This document shows, in pieces, positions 1 to 10,696 of a stretch of DNA of 64,000 nt (position 1 is the first letter of the stretch; each line of letters begins with the position of its first letter). The DNA is taken from contig JAGEMR010000018.1 in NCBI GenBank assembly GCA_021030915.1, forward strand, positions 310,001 to 374,000, given 5' to 3'. Under the pieces are notes generated by a model, which worked only from the letters and a program-made list of their open reading frames with translations, was not told where the DNA came from and ran no database searches. Both the position numbers and the translations under genes were made by a program. Source of the stretch: Astrothelium macrocarpum (Eukaryota; Ascomycota; Dothideomycetes; Trypetheliales; Trypetheliaceae).

Positions 1-1738
1 CGTAGGAGTCGCCGGACGAGTCGGGAGGGGAGGAGCCCTGGCGACGGAGACGGTTGGGAGGGTCGTCTTCGAGGGCATCCGGGGGGAGGGAGGGAGAGGA
101 GGAGTAGCTGGAGACGTTGGGTCGGAAAGGAGCGGTGAGATCTTGGTAGGCTTCGGAGAAGGTTTCGGGGAGGATGGCGTCTTCGGTGGTGGGTTCTGTG
201 GATTTGCTGGCGGGGGCTGTAGAGCTGGTGCGTCGAGTCTCAGGGAAGAAGATTTCGTCGGGACCTGCGGCGGCGGTGACGAGGAGTTTGCAGCGGGCTT
301 CGTAGAGAGCGTCGAGGAGGCTGATGAAGCGGCGCGCTTCGTTCTTCTGGAGGATAGTGAGGGTAGGGATGTCGGTAATGATGAAGGTATGAAAGGTAGA
401 GGCAAGGGTGATGTAATCCGCAGGTCCCAGTTCCGTTTGACAGAGCTCTGCAAAGGTCCAATGTGTGACACCAGAGTACTGACGGGGTACAGGAACATTA
501 CGTCCATACACGCGGACAGAAGTGGAAGTCCAGGGGACAGTAGTTGCTGTGGCTGGAAGAGAGGTGACTCGAAAAAGAGTGCTATTGAAATTGGCGAAAA
601 ACTCCCCAAGCGACTCTGAGTTTGGAGCAGGCTTGATAACATAGTTCAGTGGGGCCTTGGTAGTAGTGGTAAACAGGCTGTTCGCATCTGAATCATTCGA
701 CGAAGGGTCGTTCTTCAAGATCCCACTAGGATCTTGCCAGGCTCCTAGCTCTTCGGGATGTTGAACTGTTTTCTCAGTATCCAAGTCATCCACAGCTTCT
801 TTTCTTCGGTAATCCTTGCTTCCTTCCATCTCCCACACTTCACATCTCGCCCTTAGGACTTCCAGGAAGTTTGCAAATTCTCCCTTTCCAGCAAACATAC
901 TCTCACTCCTTCCATTTTTGGATTCTCCTCCTCTTAGACCAAGTCGCCAAGCTAAGGATTCCATGGGCGTAGGTGGAGGTGTAAATTCCATTCCAGCAGC
1001 TTTGGCTAATTCCTCCGGCATGCGGTTGCTTGTTGCAATGAGTACGCCTCCGAGTTGAAAGAAGCTCATCATCAAATTAGACATTATCTTCGAAGCCGCT
1101 CGGTCTGGTAACTGGAATTCATCCAAAAAGAGTATAGGAGATGTCTTGATTAAAGATCTTGCAAGCCACAGAAGAGAGTAATCGTCTTTTGGTGAGAATA
1201 GCTCCATCCGAGTCGTTCCACTTGTTCTTTGCTGGCGAATTTGTTCTAATTTTGCAAATGTATCTAACATGAAAGTATTGAAATGCCATCTACGCTTTTT
1301 TCTATTAGGTAGACAATCTGCGAATAAGTCTATTAACATTGACTTTCCCGTACCAACTTCTCCATGAAGCATCAACCCTTTCGGCGAGTCAAGCTCCAAG
1401 GCGGCCTCATGGCTAGTGAGCACTTTCGTAAGAGCCAGACTGTCTTTTCTTTCCTTCTGGACAAGTAAAGATTGCCATACTCCTCTAGTACCGATGGGCC
1501 TATCCGCATTGGAAGATCTTTTGCTTTTTTCATCAACGACTTTGCTTATCTGATCCAGTCGCTCACTGTATTCAATTTCAGGCTCGTAATCCTTGAGCTG
1601 GTCATAGAGTTTTTGAAGATGTATTGCAAGCCGGTGTTGGGCGGGATCTTGTTCTATTTGGCGGGTTGATAATAGTGCACGATACAACACCAGAGGGTTT
1701 GTAATTGTTACGCTAGTTGAAGGGACTGGCAATGGCAT
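1..1738 (-). CDS. AFG1: AFG1/LACE1-family mitochondrial AAA+ ATPase (partial, 3' end off window)
   Basis: The frame is open without a stop from the ATG at 1738 to the window edge, 579 codons. From this ATG the Walker A motif GEVGTGKS is at residues 126-133 and the Walker B/AFG1 signature FLDEFQ follows. The stretch PDRAASKIMSNL and the later segment VYGRNVPVPRQ are also typical of AFG1. Family members are inner-membrane matrix ATPases that help remove or disassemble cytochrome oxidase subunits. The protein starts directly with MPLPVPSTSVT and has no presequence, so the true start probably lies in an upstream exon. A candidate exon is 2008-1908, with donor GTAAGG at 1907 and acceptor TTTAG ending at 1749, which joins in frame. 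The C-terminal end is missing. The family call is firm; the N-terminus is not. Confidence 0.9.
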   Translation of the reverse strand, partial: MPLPVPSTSVTITNPLVLYRALLSTRQIEQDPAQHRLAIHLQKLYDQLKDYEPEIEYSERLDQISKVVDEKSKRSSNADRPIGTRGVWQSLLVQKERKDSLALTKVLTSHEAALELDSPKGLMLHGEVGTGKSMLIDLFADCLPNRKKRRWHFNTFMLDTFAKLEQIRQQRTSGTTRMELFSPKDDYSLLWLARSLIKTSPILFLDEFQLPDRAASKIMSNLMMSFFQLGGVLIATSNRMPEELAKAAGMEFTPPPTPMESLAWRLGLRGGESKNGRSESMFAGKGEFANFLEVLRARCEVWEMEGSKDYRRKEAVDDLDTEKTVQHPEELGAWQDPSGILKNDPSSNDSDANSLFTTTTKAPLNYVIKPAPNSESLGEFFANFNSTLFRVTSLPATATTVPWTSTSVRVYGRNVPVPRQYSGVTHWTFAELCQTELGPADYITLASTFHTFIITDIPTLTILQKNEARRFISLLDALYEARCKLLVTAAAGPDEIFFPETRRTSSTAPASKSTEPTTEDAILPETFSEAYQDLTAPFRPNVSSYSSSPSLPPDALEDDPPNRLRRQGSSPPDSSGDSY

Positions 1739-1907
1739 AATAAGCGCTCTAAATCAATTAAAAACTGAAAAACAAGTTTGTACAAGAAATTTAGTCCAAT
1801 TGAGAAAATGAGTGTCGAAGTTCGGCTGGTTAAGGATGTGCTTGTCTGGTCTTTCTGCCCAGCCGGAGTCAAACCATCTTTTGTGAGAAGTCAGATATAT
1901 ACCTTAC

Positions 1908-2008
1908 ATTTTTGCGCTAGAGACAACTTTAGGAGGGCCACCAAATGCTTCAAGCACTGATGAACACAAGATCGTCCCTGAGATACTTGATCGACATTTT
2001 ACATTCAT
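1908..2008 (-). other. AFG1: Candidate first coding exon of the AFG1-like gene
   Basis: The ATG at 2008 opens 33 codons plus two bases before a good donor (GTAAGG). A 159-nt intron would end with TTTAG at 1749 and keep the frame into the main exon, adding Ile-Ala-Leu-Ile before the downstream Met. The encoded stretch is rich in Ser with scattered Arg and Lys and no acidic residue until the late Glu, so it could be a presequence, but it is not strongly basic. The frame match alone has a one-in-three chance of arising randomly. This is inference. Confidence 0.4.
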
Positions 2009-2268
2009 CTGGTTAGGAGGCCTCAGATACCATGAACAATCAATCAATCATGTTAATACCCGTGAACGTGTCGTCTTACCCATAATCAAGTTTTGTTGAC
2101 AAAATTCGGGGCTTGAATGAAATTCCATTTATCTCTCGCATTAAGTAGCATCAAGTCGTCTAAAGAGAAAAGAGCATTTGTATCATGACGAAAAATCTGC
2201 AAACTTTACCAGCCCGGCACTACCATGCCATTGCAAACCCAGACGACTCCCGAAATCTAGAGCTGGTT

Positions 2269-3416
2269 CTAATCTGCTGTCAAATTCACAACTTCCGCAT
2301 CCACATCTTTGCCCTGCGATGAAATCTTTCGAGCTTTACGAGGACGAGATGATATAGCCTCAACGTCCTCATCATGATCGCTGTTGTTCGCGGAGCGCTC
2401 GCGCTTTAATTCCTTCATCTGCTCTCCTCTCAACCTCTCCTAACACATACAGTTAGCTCAAATGCCTAAGGCGAATTTGAAATCCATCCACCAACCTTCA
2501 GTACGCGAACGAGCTCGCATAATTCATCTACTGACAGGCTTTCCAATGGTCGATCTTCCAAAGGCACTGGTTTTGGCGAACGTGGAGTGACAAGGAGGGC
2601 TTTGAGCGCATCTATTTGCACATGTGAGTTTTGTTCCTATGAAGTTTGGGTACCATACAGTGACATACCCTTAGAACGATATTTGAACTTAAATATTGCA
2701 AATGGTTTCGCATCCAGATAGGTAAAATTGTTTTCGTTGAAACTCATGGTAGGAATCGAGTTACCCAGGCTTTCTCGGTTAGCAGAAGCAAGTCAATGTA
2801 GGCATTTCTTACCCTGCCGTGTGTGAGAGAGCTCGCCCTTTCAGCGCCTTCTCAGGAAAAGGTTCGTGGGTCTTGTTTGACTCTTCTTTCACTGGATTGC
2901 TCTCACCCCCCTTTTTTCCCAGCCACAGTTTTACCTGAATCTCACCAATCTTTTCAACTTGATCGACGTGGGTAGCGCGGATTTTTGCATCCTCATCTGA
3001 CTATGTTAGCTTTGGGTATAGGTTATTCTTGAATTTGCTCGCGCACCAACGACGAGCTCTGAGAATACAAAAGGCTGAAGCATCGGACCTTGTAGCCCGC
3101 TGTACTTCCGTCCATAAATTTTCCGGGAATATTTGAAGCAATTTGACTTTAGAGTTTCTAAAGCCACAATATGCCCTGGCATGCGTTTACCGTCAATGTG
3201 GACAGTCGCCAGCGTATCAGATGACTGCTGGGGATAGTCTTCCGTGAAGTGCAAATTCACGGCAAACTGAGCACCAGATATCGCTTCAATGTACTTTGAA
3301 ATGATCACGGTACCGGACTGAGACCCGTCGTGATCACCATCGTCGTACTCGTGGCAGGTAAGGTTGTTAATTTCGATACTTACGGAAAGGCCCTTTAAAG
3401 TGGAAAGAAATGCCAT
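2269..3416 (-). CDS. DUF7918-type fungal protein, five exons
   Basis: I read five exons: 3416-3047, 2996-2813, 2769-2669, 2611-2496 and 2439-2269, giving 313 residues with all phases consistent. The start MAFLSTLKGLSV, the motif VTKYIEA-like ISKYIEAISG, then KFKYRSK after an acidic insert follow the layout of the fungal DUF7918 family, whose function is unknown. The C-terminal third is charged and disordered, with a basic PRKARK patch that could be a nuclear signal. The coding frame extends upstream to 3539, but the ATG at 3416 gives the usual family N-terminus. The assignment is from remembered family features; the exon chain is seen in the sequence. Confidence 0.8.
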
Positions 3417-4756
3417 TGTCGCTGTGTCAAAACGAATGTGTAATGTCGTGAATGGAACGAGTTGGCGATGACTCAACAAATGAAGGGTCAGGCGTAGTGA
3501 TATCGGAGCAACCGAAAGTGAGAGTATACTATTGCACATGTCAAAATGAAGTAAACGACTCGTTCACTTCATACTTCACCTCTAAAAGATAATCCTTTCA
3601 GATCTCAATATTGAAATAGAATAAATGAAATCCAGTCGGACGACGCCATTTGTTTTTGATAATGTGAGTCTGATCTGTATTGAACTTTGGCAATATTCAG
3701 ATATTGCAAGACCACAATTATGATCAAAAGTACTTCGCGTTTATCGAACCATTGAAATAGTTTGTTCAACTTTCGGCATGCTTGCGGACGAACGAATTGC
3801 ACCCCTAAGTCAAGTGCCGGAATGCTATCAATGAAGACAAGAGCTGCTAAACTCAGTACATAAGTTCTCTGGTACTGCTTCTGAGGCTCTCAAGGACAAC
3901 GAACAATATGATGTTCTAGTCAAGAAGCACTCTGGAAGATTTGGCAATGAGAAACACAAAAAGTGTAGTAGCTCTTGGCATCCTGGGCTCCTGTTCAATG
4001 CCGAAATCATGTCCTTTGCGCATATTCATGCTTCTTAACCAATTCGCCTCTTTTGGCTAATCCTAAAATTACTCGACAGAGGGCAGAACAAGATACATGA
4101 TTAGAATTCCAACGCATCATGATTCACGTGAAAAGCATCATCGTCTTGCGAGGCGAATCTAAGACTCATCATTTCAGTTTGGATTCAGACTCCATTGAGA
4201 CCAGTATGTAAGAAGTATGTGGAAACTTGCACTGCTAATGAGATAGTCGAGCCTCAACGCCTTAAGCTAGAAAAAGGATAGCAATGCTCAACGCCACGAA
4301 TGCTGTGTATATGATAGGAGATGAACAATGTAATGAGCGTTGCGCAATGAAATGAAATGGAAAGCTCAATGCAGAAACGACCCCAAAGAGATAGTATACC
4401 CACTCCCAGCGGAAGGTACCAACACCGCGATACCATACCGGTGCCTTGCAAATCCAAAGAGCGTATTGAAAAAGTTTAAGCCATCTTGCGAGTAATATAT
4501 CCCCAGATCATGCAGATAAATCAGCCTTGTCCCGTCCGATGTAAACCAGATAGTTGCACACTGCCGTGGCCTAGTGGATATATGAAGCTTTGCCACAACT
4601 CCATTCAAATGACATAGACAGTGGCATTCAATTTGGACGAAGCTCAATATCAAGGTCTACCTCCAGCCGGATCCCGATGCAGACCATTCCATATGTTTTT
4701 CTCTCTTCGTCTCATCCATTAAGGAGCAAGCTCCGATCATCCACACTTCATTCCCC
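3417..4756. other. Intergenic, no gene seen
   Basis: About 1.3 kb between the DUF7918 gene and the 3' end of STS1. Only short unrelated frames (under 100 codons) occur on both strands. I recognise no domain, RNA gene or repeat. Confidence 0.5.
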
Positions 4757-5803
4757 CTACCATGGCCCAACATGCACAGGCAACTGACTGCCATACGTCC
4801 CTGATAACAACTGCTCCCTCACACTCATCCCCTCCCCTTGTCCAGCGGGCCCACCACCTCCACCCATCTCACCCCCACCCTGACTCCCCAACCATCCCAA
4901 GCTACTCCTCAGCTCCAACACCGCCTCCTCCATCTTCCGCCCACTCTGCTCATTATGCTCCACCACCTTCCGATCCCACCCCCCACACTGCAACTGAATC
5001 CCGCCCCCCCTCTTCGCCGCCTCACGAATCACCCCCGCCCACGCCCGCGCAATCTCCTCATACGCCTCGGCCTTGTGCCGATTATGCTGATAATTCTCCC
5101 AATTCGGCAGCGCATGAATCACCCCCGTCACACCATGCAGATATTCCAGCGACACGCTGGCCTGCGCCTCGTGCGGCGGCAGGAACTGCGGCGTGTAGTC
5201 CTTGAGCGCGTGCAGCAGGGCGCCGAGCGGCTGCCGCACGCGGTTGTACGCGTAGTCGGAGCTGGGCCGGTTGCCGAAGGGGAAGGCGGCCTGCAGCGCG
5301 CGCGCGTAGTTGGCGAGCACGGCGAGCGCCGAGGCGACGCTGGGCCGCGGGGCCGTGGAGACGACTTCGGCGCCGATGAGCGGGTGGCGGTCGCAGATGG
5401 TTTGCAGCAGGGCCCGCATGGAGTCGGCGTCGAGCGTCTCGAGGAGGCGGGGGAGCGAGAGGCCCCGTTGGGTGGAGGCGGTGCGGAGGCGTTTGATGGG
5501 CTGTGGGATGATAGGGTGGGGGAGGGATCGGGGTGGGCCGGTGGAGGGTGAGGCGGAGGGCGAGGTGGATGACATGCGTTCGTCTGAGTCTCGTGGAGGG
5601 GATTCGTCGTCGGCTTTGCGTTTGCGGCCGGACATGGTGTTGGATGGGAGAGCTATTGTGAGTGGAGGGAATTAGTTTGAGGGGGGAGGGTGGTTGATGT
5701 GGGAGTTTGAAATGGGGAGCAGCTTACTTGAAGCTGGAGGGGAGAGTCGAGGATCTTGGAGGAGGTGAGGTGCCAGGAAGGAGGTGCTGGCAACGGTATT
5801 CAT
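4757..5803 (-). CDS. STS1: Tethering factor for nuclear proteasome (Cut8/STS1)
   Basis: Two exons, 5803-5728 and 5652-4757, encode 323 residues. The short first exon (MNTVASTSFLAPHLL...) joins in frame to a Ser/Pro linker and then the basic MSGRKRKA stretch expected at the STS1 N-terminus. The conserved core follows: LPRLLETLDADSMR, CDRHP, SAPRPSVASAL, SSDYAYNRVRQPL and FLPPHEAQASVSLEYL. STS1/Cut8 binds the proteasome and holds it at the nuclear envelope; the N-terminal basic segment is the likely ubiquitination and localisation part. The Gly-rich tail before the stop lies in the strongly skewed part of a GC island. The promoter, just upstream, has a CACGTG at 5936-5941. Confidence 0.93.
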
Positions 5804-6236
5804 GTCGGTCGTAATTTTGAGAGAGATTTCGATTCGGAATGAAAGGGGGAGGACGAAGAAGAGGATAATGGGGTTGATGGATGGGTAGTTTTAGTAGAGG
5901 GCGAAGTAGAAGCCCTGACCCGGTTGGCTCACCATCACGTGTGCATCAACAAACCACATTCGCCATCACCACCGCACTGCAAATCACAGACATTATTTAG
6001 GCCGCTTGAAAAGACATTTCATTAATTACTATATCATTATACTACAAGTTGGTCTTTGACACATGTATCATCTCTAAAGCCCGTTGGTCCGTTCAACACC
6101 AACCTCAGCTAGCTTGCCAAGCTTCATGATCATGCAAAGGAACGCCCACTAGCAACGTTAGTAATCTACTAGATAAAGCAATGCTTTTGAGACCCAAGGA
6201 CACCCATCCATGCAGCGTGCCCCAAGAAAACCTCAT
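5804..6236. other. Intergenic: MTR4 3' end and STS1 promoter
   Basis: Tandem minus-strand genes flank this 433-bp stretch. It holds a palindromic CACGTG at 5936-5941, 133 bp upstream of the STS1 start, and A/T-rich sequence toward 6000-6060 that fits the MTR4 3' untranslated region. No open frame of interest. Confidence 0.4.
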
Positions 6237-9200
6237 TCACAAATACAATGACTGTGCAGCAACAATGTCCCTCCTAACCCTCGCCAGAGACTCATTAAAC
6301 TTCTTCTCTAGGTCCTCACTGCCCATGACTTTAGCAGCTTGAGCCATCTGGCGAAGCAACTCTTCCAACCTCCGGAAGAGCCGGATGATATTCCCCTCAA
6401 AGACATCCGTCATTTTGCTAGAGGTAATGTCAGTTGGTAACATACTGTGAAGAGCAGGAAGAGCATACCATATCTGTGCAAAAGGAACACCCTGGCACCA
6501 AGTAAACACGACTTCCATTAGACCATACTTGAACGTGTTGAGGTATTCCTCTTCATTCAAGGCTAGCTTGCACTCTGCAGATACTTTTGCCACGCGTCGC
6601 GCTTCAGTCTGAATATCCCGGAAAGGTTTGGCAAGATTCTCCTTCAATTGTTGGACATCGTTGGTCTTTTCTTCAAAGATGAAGCAACTTAGGCATGCAG
6701 CACAGATTTCGGGGGTAAGATCATTGAAGAAGCCGTTAAAGAGTAGTTCACTTAGCACAAGCTCGTCCCCAGTGCTAATTTCGCAGGCAACGCGAGCCTT
6801 GATTTGAACCACATCCGCCTCATTAATAAAATTAAGCCGACGCAACACCCGCTTGCGGCACTTCAACTCATCCAGCTGCATGATGGATAACGCTTCGGTA
6901 ATCTTCTTCTTTTTCTCCTTAATGTTCTTGCCAATTTCCATTTTTTCTGCGTACTTATCCCAAAGAGCTGGTAGTTTTTCAGAATTATACAAAGGATTTG
7001 CGAGGAGGCGAGATTCGAGCACTTCAATTTTGCGCAACAGCTTCTTAAATGAATCGTCCGTAATGCCCATGTTCTCGATGGGGTCGAGGATTGCAATGCC
7101 GTCAGGGAAACGACGTTTGACTTCTTCCAAGGATTTCCGAACATTATTGCGCTGGTCCACCGGTCTTAGATCTTTAGGTAGAAAGATTCGTAGATGCCCG
7201 ATTGAGTCAATGTCGGATAGACCAACTGAAACCACTTCCATCTTTCCCTTTTCTCCTTGGTCGGGCGGTCGAACACCAAAAGATACATCCGGGCCGCTTC
7301 TAGAAGCAAATGTGGTTTCAGCAGCAATGGGAATCAACACATCGACATCAAAATTCTGCTGCGGTCTCTGCTTGTCTTCGCCTTTATTAGTGATTCGTCG
7401 GAAATTGACCACGGCGCCCCAGCCAAAGTCAGTGTCCTTTTGCTTAACCCTAACCAAACGACCAGGCTGAAGAAACTGCAGACAATAATTTGGATGGGTC
7501 AGAACTTCCTTCATGTCTCGAGTGTGCGTGTCGATATTTTTTCGAAGGTCAAAGTATTCCTTGATGATAGGTTCATCTTCAATCTCCATTTTGGCCCTTT
7601 CGTTCTCTAGTTCGTGTAGATCTTCATACTCGTTAGCTATGCCAAAGTCGTCCGGTATTTAAACCGGATACTTCAACTCACCATTCTCCAAGCCAGAAAC
7701 ACTGGCAGAATTCTGAAATTGGTAGAAGCATCGCTCCAACATGAACTCTGGTGAAATGCCCTCTACCCTCATAAGATTGAGAATCATATTATACCCGAGG
7801 TGGAATGCCGAATTGAGTTTGTCTTGCTCCCCACGTACAATACCTTTTGCGATTTCAGGTTCCATTTTCTCGTTAATCATCATGATGACAATGCCTCGCT
7901 CGTCCAAGCCTCGTCGACCAGCTCGACCTGACATTTGAATAAATTCCGAGGGTGTTACCCACCGAGGAGCCTTTCCATCGAATTTCCGGACACTAGTAAA
8001 TACGACAGTCTTTGCAGGCATATTGAGACCAATCGAGAATGTCTCTGTGGCAAAGAGCACTTTGATGAGACCTTCTTGGAACAGAATTTCAATGGTTTCC
8101 TTTAATATTGGTAGCAATCCGGAGTGATGGACACCAATACCACGTTTGAGTAAGGGGAATATGTGTTGTATTTGGGGAAGAACCTTGTCTTCTTCGGAGA
8201 GCATTCCGATAGCGTTTTCAAAGACTTTGGTCACCATTGTCTTTTCCTCCTCACTATTGAATGCCAGTTGACTCATCTGGAGTGCATAAGATTCGCAATC
8301 CCTCTTACTGAAACTGAAGACGATGACTGGATTGTAATTCTTCATCATTATCATCTTCACAATCTTGTAAATGTCAGATGGTCCATCCTTGCGTCCTCCT
8401 TTGTTCAACTTCTTGTCCTTTCCTTTGCCTTTTCTCCTCGCCATAGCATCACTTGGATCATCCCCTTGCCTGGCAGCTATTGACGCCATGGCCTTCTCAA
8501 AATTCTCCTCCCTGAATTGATTCTTTTCATCGACCACGAGATGTATTCCATCTGCTCCGGCTGGAAAGAGGTAGTGTTGGAGTGGAGTTGGCCGGAAATC
8601 GGTGTAGACGACGTGACAAGGCTGATTATGGGTTTTGGTGATCCACTCGGCGAACTGCATAGCATTTGGTATCGTTGCCGACAAGAAGACGTATCGAACT
8701 TTGTCTGGCAGTAAGATGATTGTCTCCTCCCAGACAACACCCCGAGACGGATCTCTCATGTAATGTACTTCATCGAAAATCACCCACGCAACCTCGCGCA
8801 TAATCTCTGATCCACGATAGAGCATAGACCTCAGAATTTCCGTCGTCATAACCAGACATGTTGCCGTAGGGTTGATGGTGACATCTCCAGTCATCAATCC
8901 GACATCGCCAAATTCCCCCGTGAATTCTCTATACTTTTGATTGCTCAGTGCTTTGATCGGACTCGTGTAGATGACCCTTTGATTTCCCTTTAGACATTGT
9001 GCAATAGCATATTCTGCAACCACAGTCTTGCCCGCACTTGTATGTGCAGAGACAAGAACACTCTCTCCACGCTGTATTGATGTGATGGACACTTGCTGGA
9101 AAGGGTCCAGATCAAACGGGTAGACTTTGGCGGGCGTCTCTGGAGGCTGATGCTGAGCGATCGGAACGTAGTTGTAGTCTGGTGGAAGCGCGACTTGATG

Positions 9201-9569
9201 GCGGACTTGATGAGAGAGGGTCACAGCCGCGCCTTCTTTTTGGGGTTGGAGTCCAGCAGATGGCGCAATTTCTCTGGATTGCTCAGTCTCAAACGCGTCC
9301 GTGACGACAGGATCAGGCTCGGTACGCTTGCGGCGCTTGATATCATGAGCTCGTTCATTGAGTTGACCGTTAGCAAGCTCGCCATCAACCTGTCCATGAA
9401 CTTGTTCTGAGGGCGAAGCGCTTGTAACGTCATTTGAGTTCGTGGTACCGTTGACAGTTTTGATGCTACCATTTAGCTGTCGCTTGGAACTTGTTCTCGG
9501 GTTATCACTGTCCGTAGGCTCCTTGGAGTCATTCTTATCACCGTCGAATACAGCAAATAATTCGTCCAT
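6237..9569 (-). CDS. MTR4: Exosome/TRAMP RNA helicase Mtr4 (Dob1)
   Basis: Exons 9569-7682 and 7636-6237 are joined over a 45-nt intron with a G|GTGAGT donor, giving 1,095 residues, close to the yeast protein. From the start MDELFAVFDG, the ATP-binding motif AHTSAGKT is at about residues 175-182, DEVH at 266-269, then SATIP and the Ski2-family motif QMSGRAGRRG. The second exon carries the KOW/arch and the DSHCT C-terminal domain (FNGFFNDLTPEICAA, ALPALHSML). Mtr4 unwinds RNA and feeds it to the nuclear exosome. The frame extends 33 codons upstream of the chosen ATG, but that extension does not resemble Mtr4. The gene is divergent from the COX8-like gene, with only 228 bp between start codons. 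Confidence 0.97.
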
Positions 9570-9797
9570 GGTTGTGGTGTGTGGAAGAGTAAGATGGGGA
9601 GATCGAAGAAATTGGTTCAAAATCGACAAAGAGGCATGCCAGCTAGCACGGAGCCATCGCCGATCCACTACCCGCCCTCCGGAGCTTCATTCAACACTTG
9701 ACACTGAAACTCACTCAATCAATCTCCTTGAGTATACAGTCTACCGTGCGACAACGCTACTGGATCAACCAATTTGTCTGTTTACATTTGTTCAAAG
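9570..9797. promoter_or_regulatory. Compact bidirectional promoter MTR4 / COX8
   Basis: The two start codons face away from each other across 228 bp. A CCAAT pentamer lies at 9769-9773 on the + strand. No other factor site is claimed. Shared control of the two genes is inference from spacing only. Confidence 0.5.
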
Positions 9798-10135
9798 ATG
9801 TTGTCACGAACCGCCATGCGCGCTCCTACGATGGTTGCCCGCCGGGGCTTTCACTCCACCAGAGCTCAATTGTCCAGCCCTTATCACTATCCCGAAGGAC
9901 CTCGGAGCAACATTCCCTTCAATCCGCTGACTCGGTTCTTTGCGGTCCGGTACTGGGGATTCTGCGGTGAGCTTTATACTACGGCGTGCTTTTCAATTGC
10001 TGACGACGAAGCCATAGCTGCCGGATTTGGCCTGCCTTTCGCCATCGCCGGTAATCCACCTTTTCATGCAATCGTTCAGCTCTCGACTAATCGATATGTT
10101 TTTGTACAGTTTGGCAAACGAAAAAGAACGGCTAA
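9798..10135 (+). CDS. COX8: Cytochrome c oxidase subunit VIIc/Cox8-like
   Basis: Three exons (9798-9966, 10018-10050, 10110-10135) encode 75 residues; splicing is needed because each intron breaks the frame. The N-terminus MLSRTAMRAPTMVARRG with FHSTRAQ is a clear mitochondrial presequence. The mature part HYPEGPRSNIPFNP, the membrane helix FFAVRYWGFC..GFGLPFAIAVW and the basic end QTKKNG match the VIIc/Cox8 family. It is a single-span accessory subunit of complex IV in the inner membrane. A CCAAT box is at 9769-9773 in the short region shared with MTR4; the HAP complex uses CCAAT at many respiratory genes, though here it lies close to the start codon. Confidence 0.92.
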
Positions 10136-10696
10136 ATATGTGGCTAGATGGGGTCATTGGGCATATTCATCGCAACGAAGGCATATTAGGACACGTGATG
10201 GAGGTATCACTGGTCTAGAACTAGAAAAGGCTGTATCATATACATATAAAATCGAATGGCTATTCAATATTGCATCTTCTTCGTGAACTCATTCCGCGGT
10301 CTCCGCATGTCAGTTCTCGCTCGCAAAAGCTTAGGCCCTCTCATCGGAATCTTGAATACGAGCTATTTCTCTCATACTAGTCTTTTACGTAGGATTTGAA
10401 TAGGACATTTAATTTTCCGCGATAAAGTTACCATATACGACTGACAAATTTGGAAGGATATGGGTAATTGATGGGTCCCAAAACTGGATTTCCTATGATG
10501 TGGTAGTACTGCTTTGAGGTACCAAACTTTTACCAGCAGTATAAATTTTTAGCGTGAAATTCGACCCAGAAAGGCAGCACATTGTTTCCACGTACAACGA
10601 CATTGACTGTAAAGAACCGCAGTATTCTTTGAAAACTAAATCACTGACATTGAAATCAAGAGCAATAGTTGCGTACAAAATTATGTTGACTTTAGC
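10136..10696. other. Intergenic, COX8 3' end and ELP1 promoter
   Basis: These 561 bp between two plus-strand genes are A/T-rich, hold no frame above about 70 codons, and show no recognisable element apart from a CACGTG at about 10190-10196. Confidence 0.4.
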
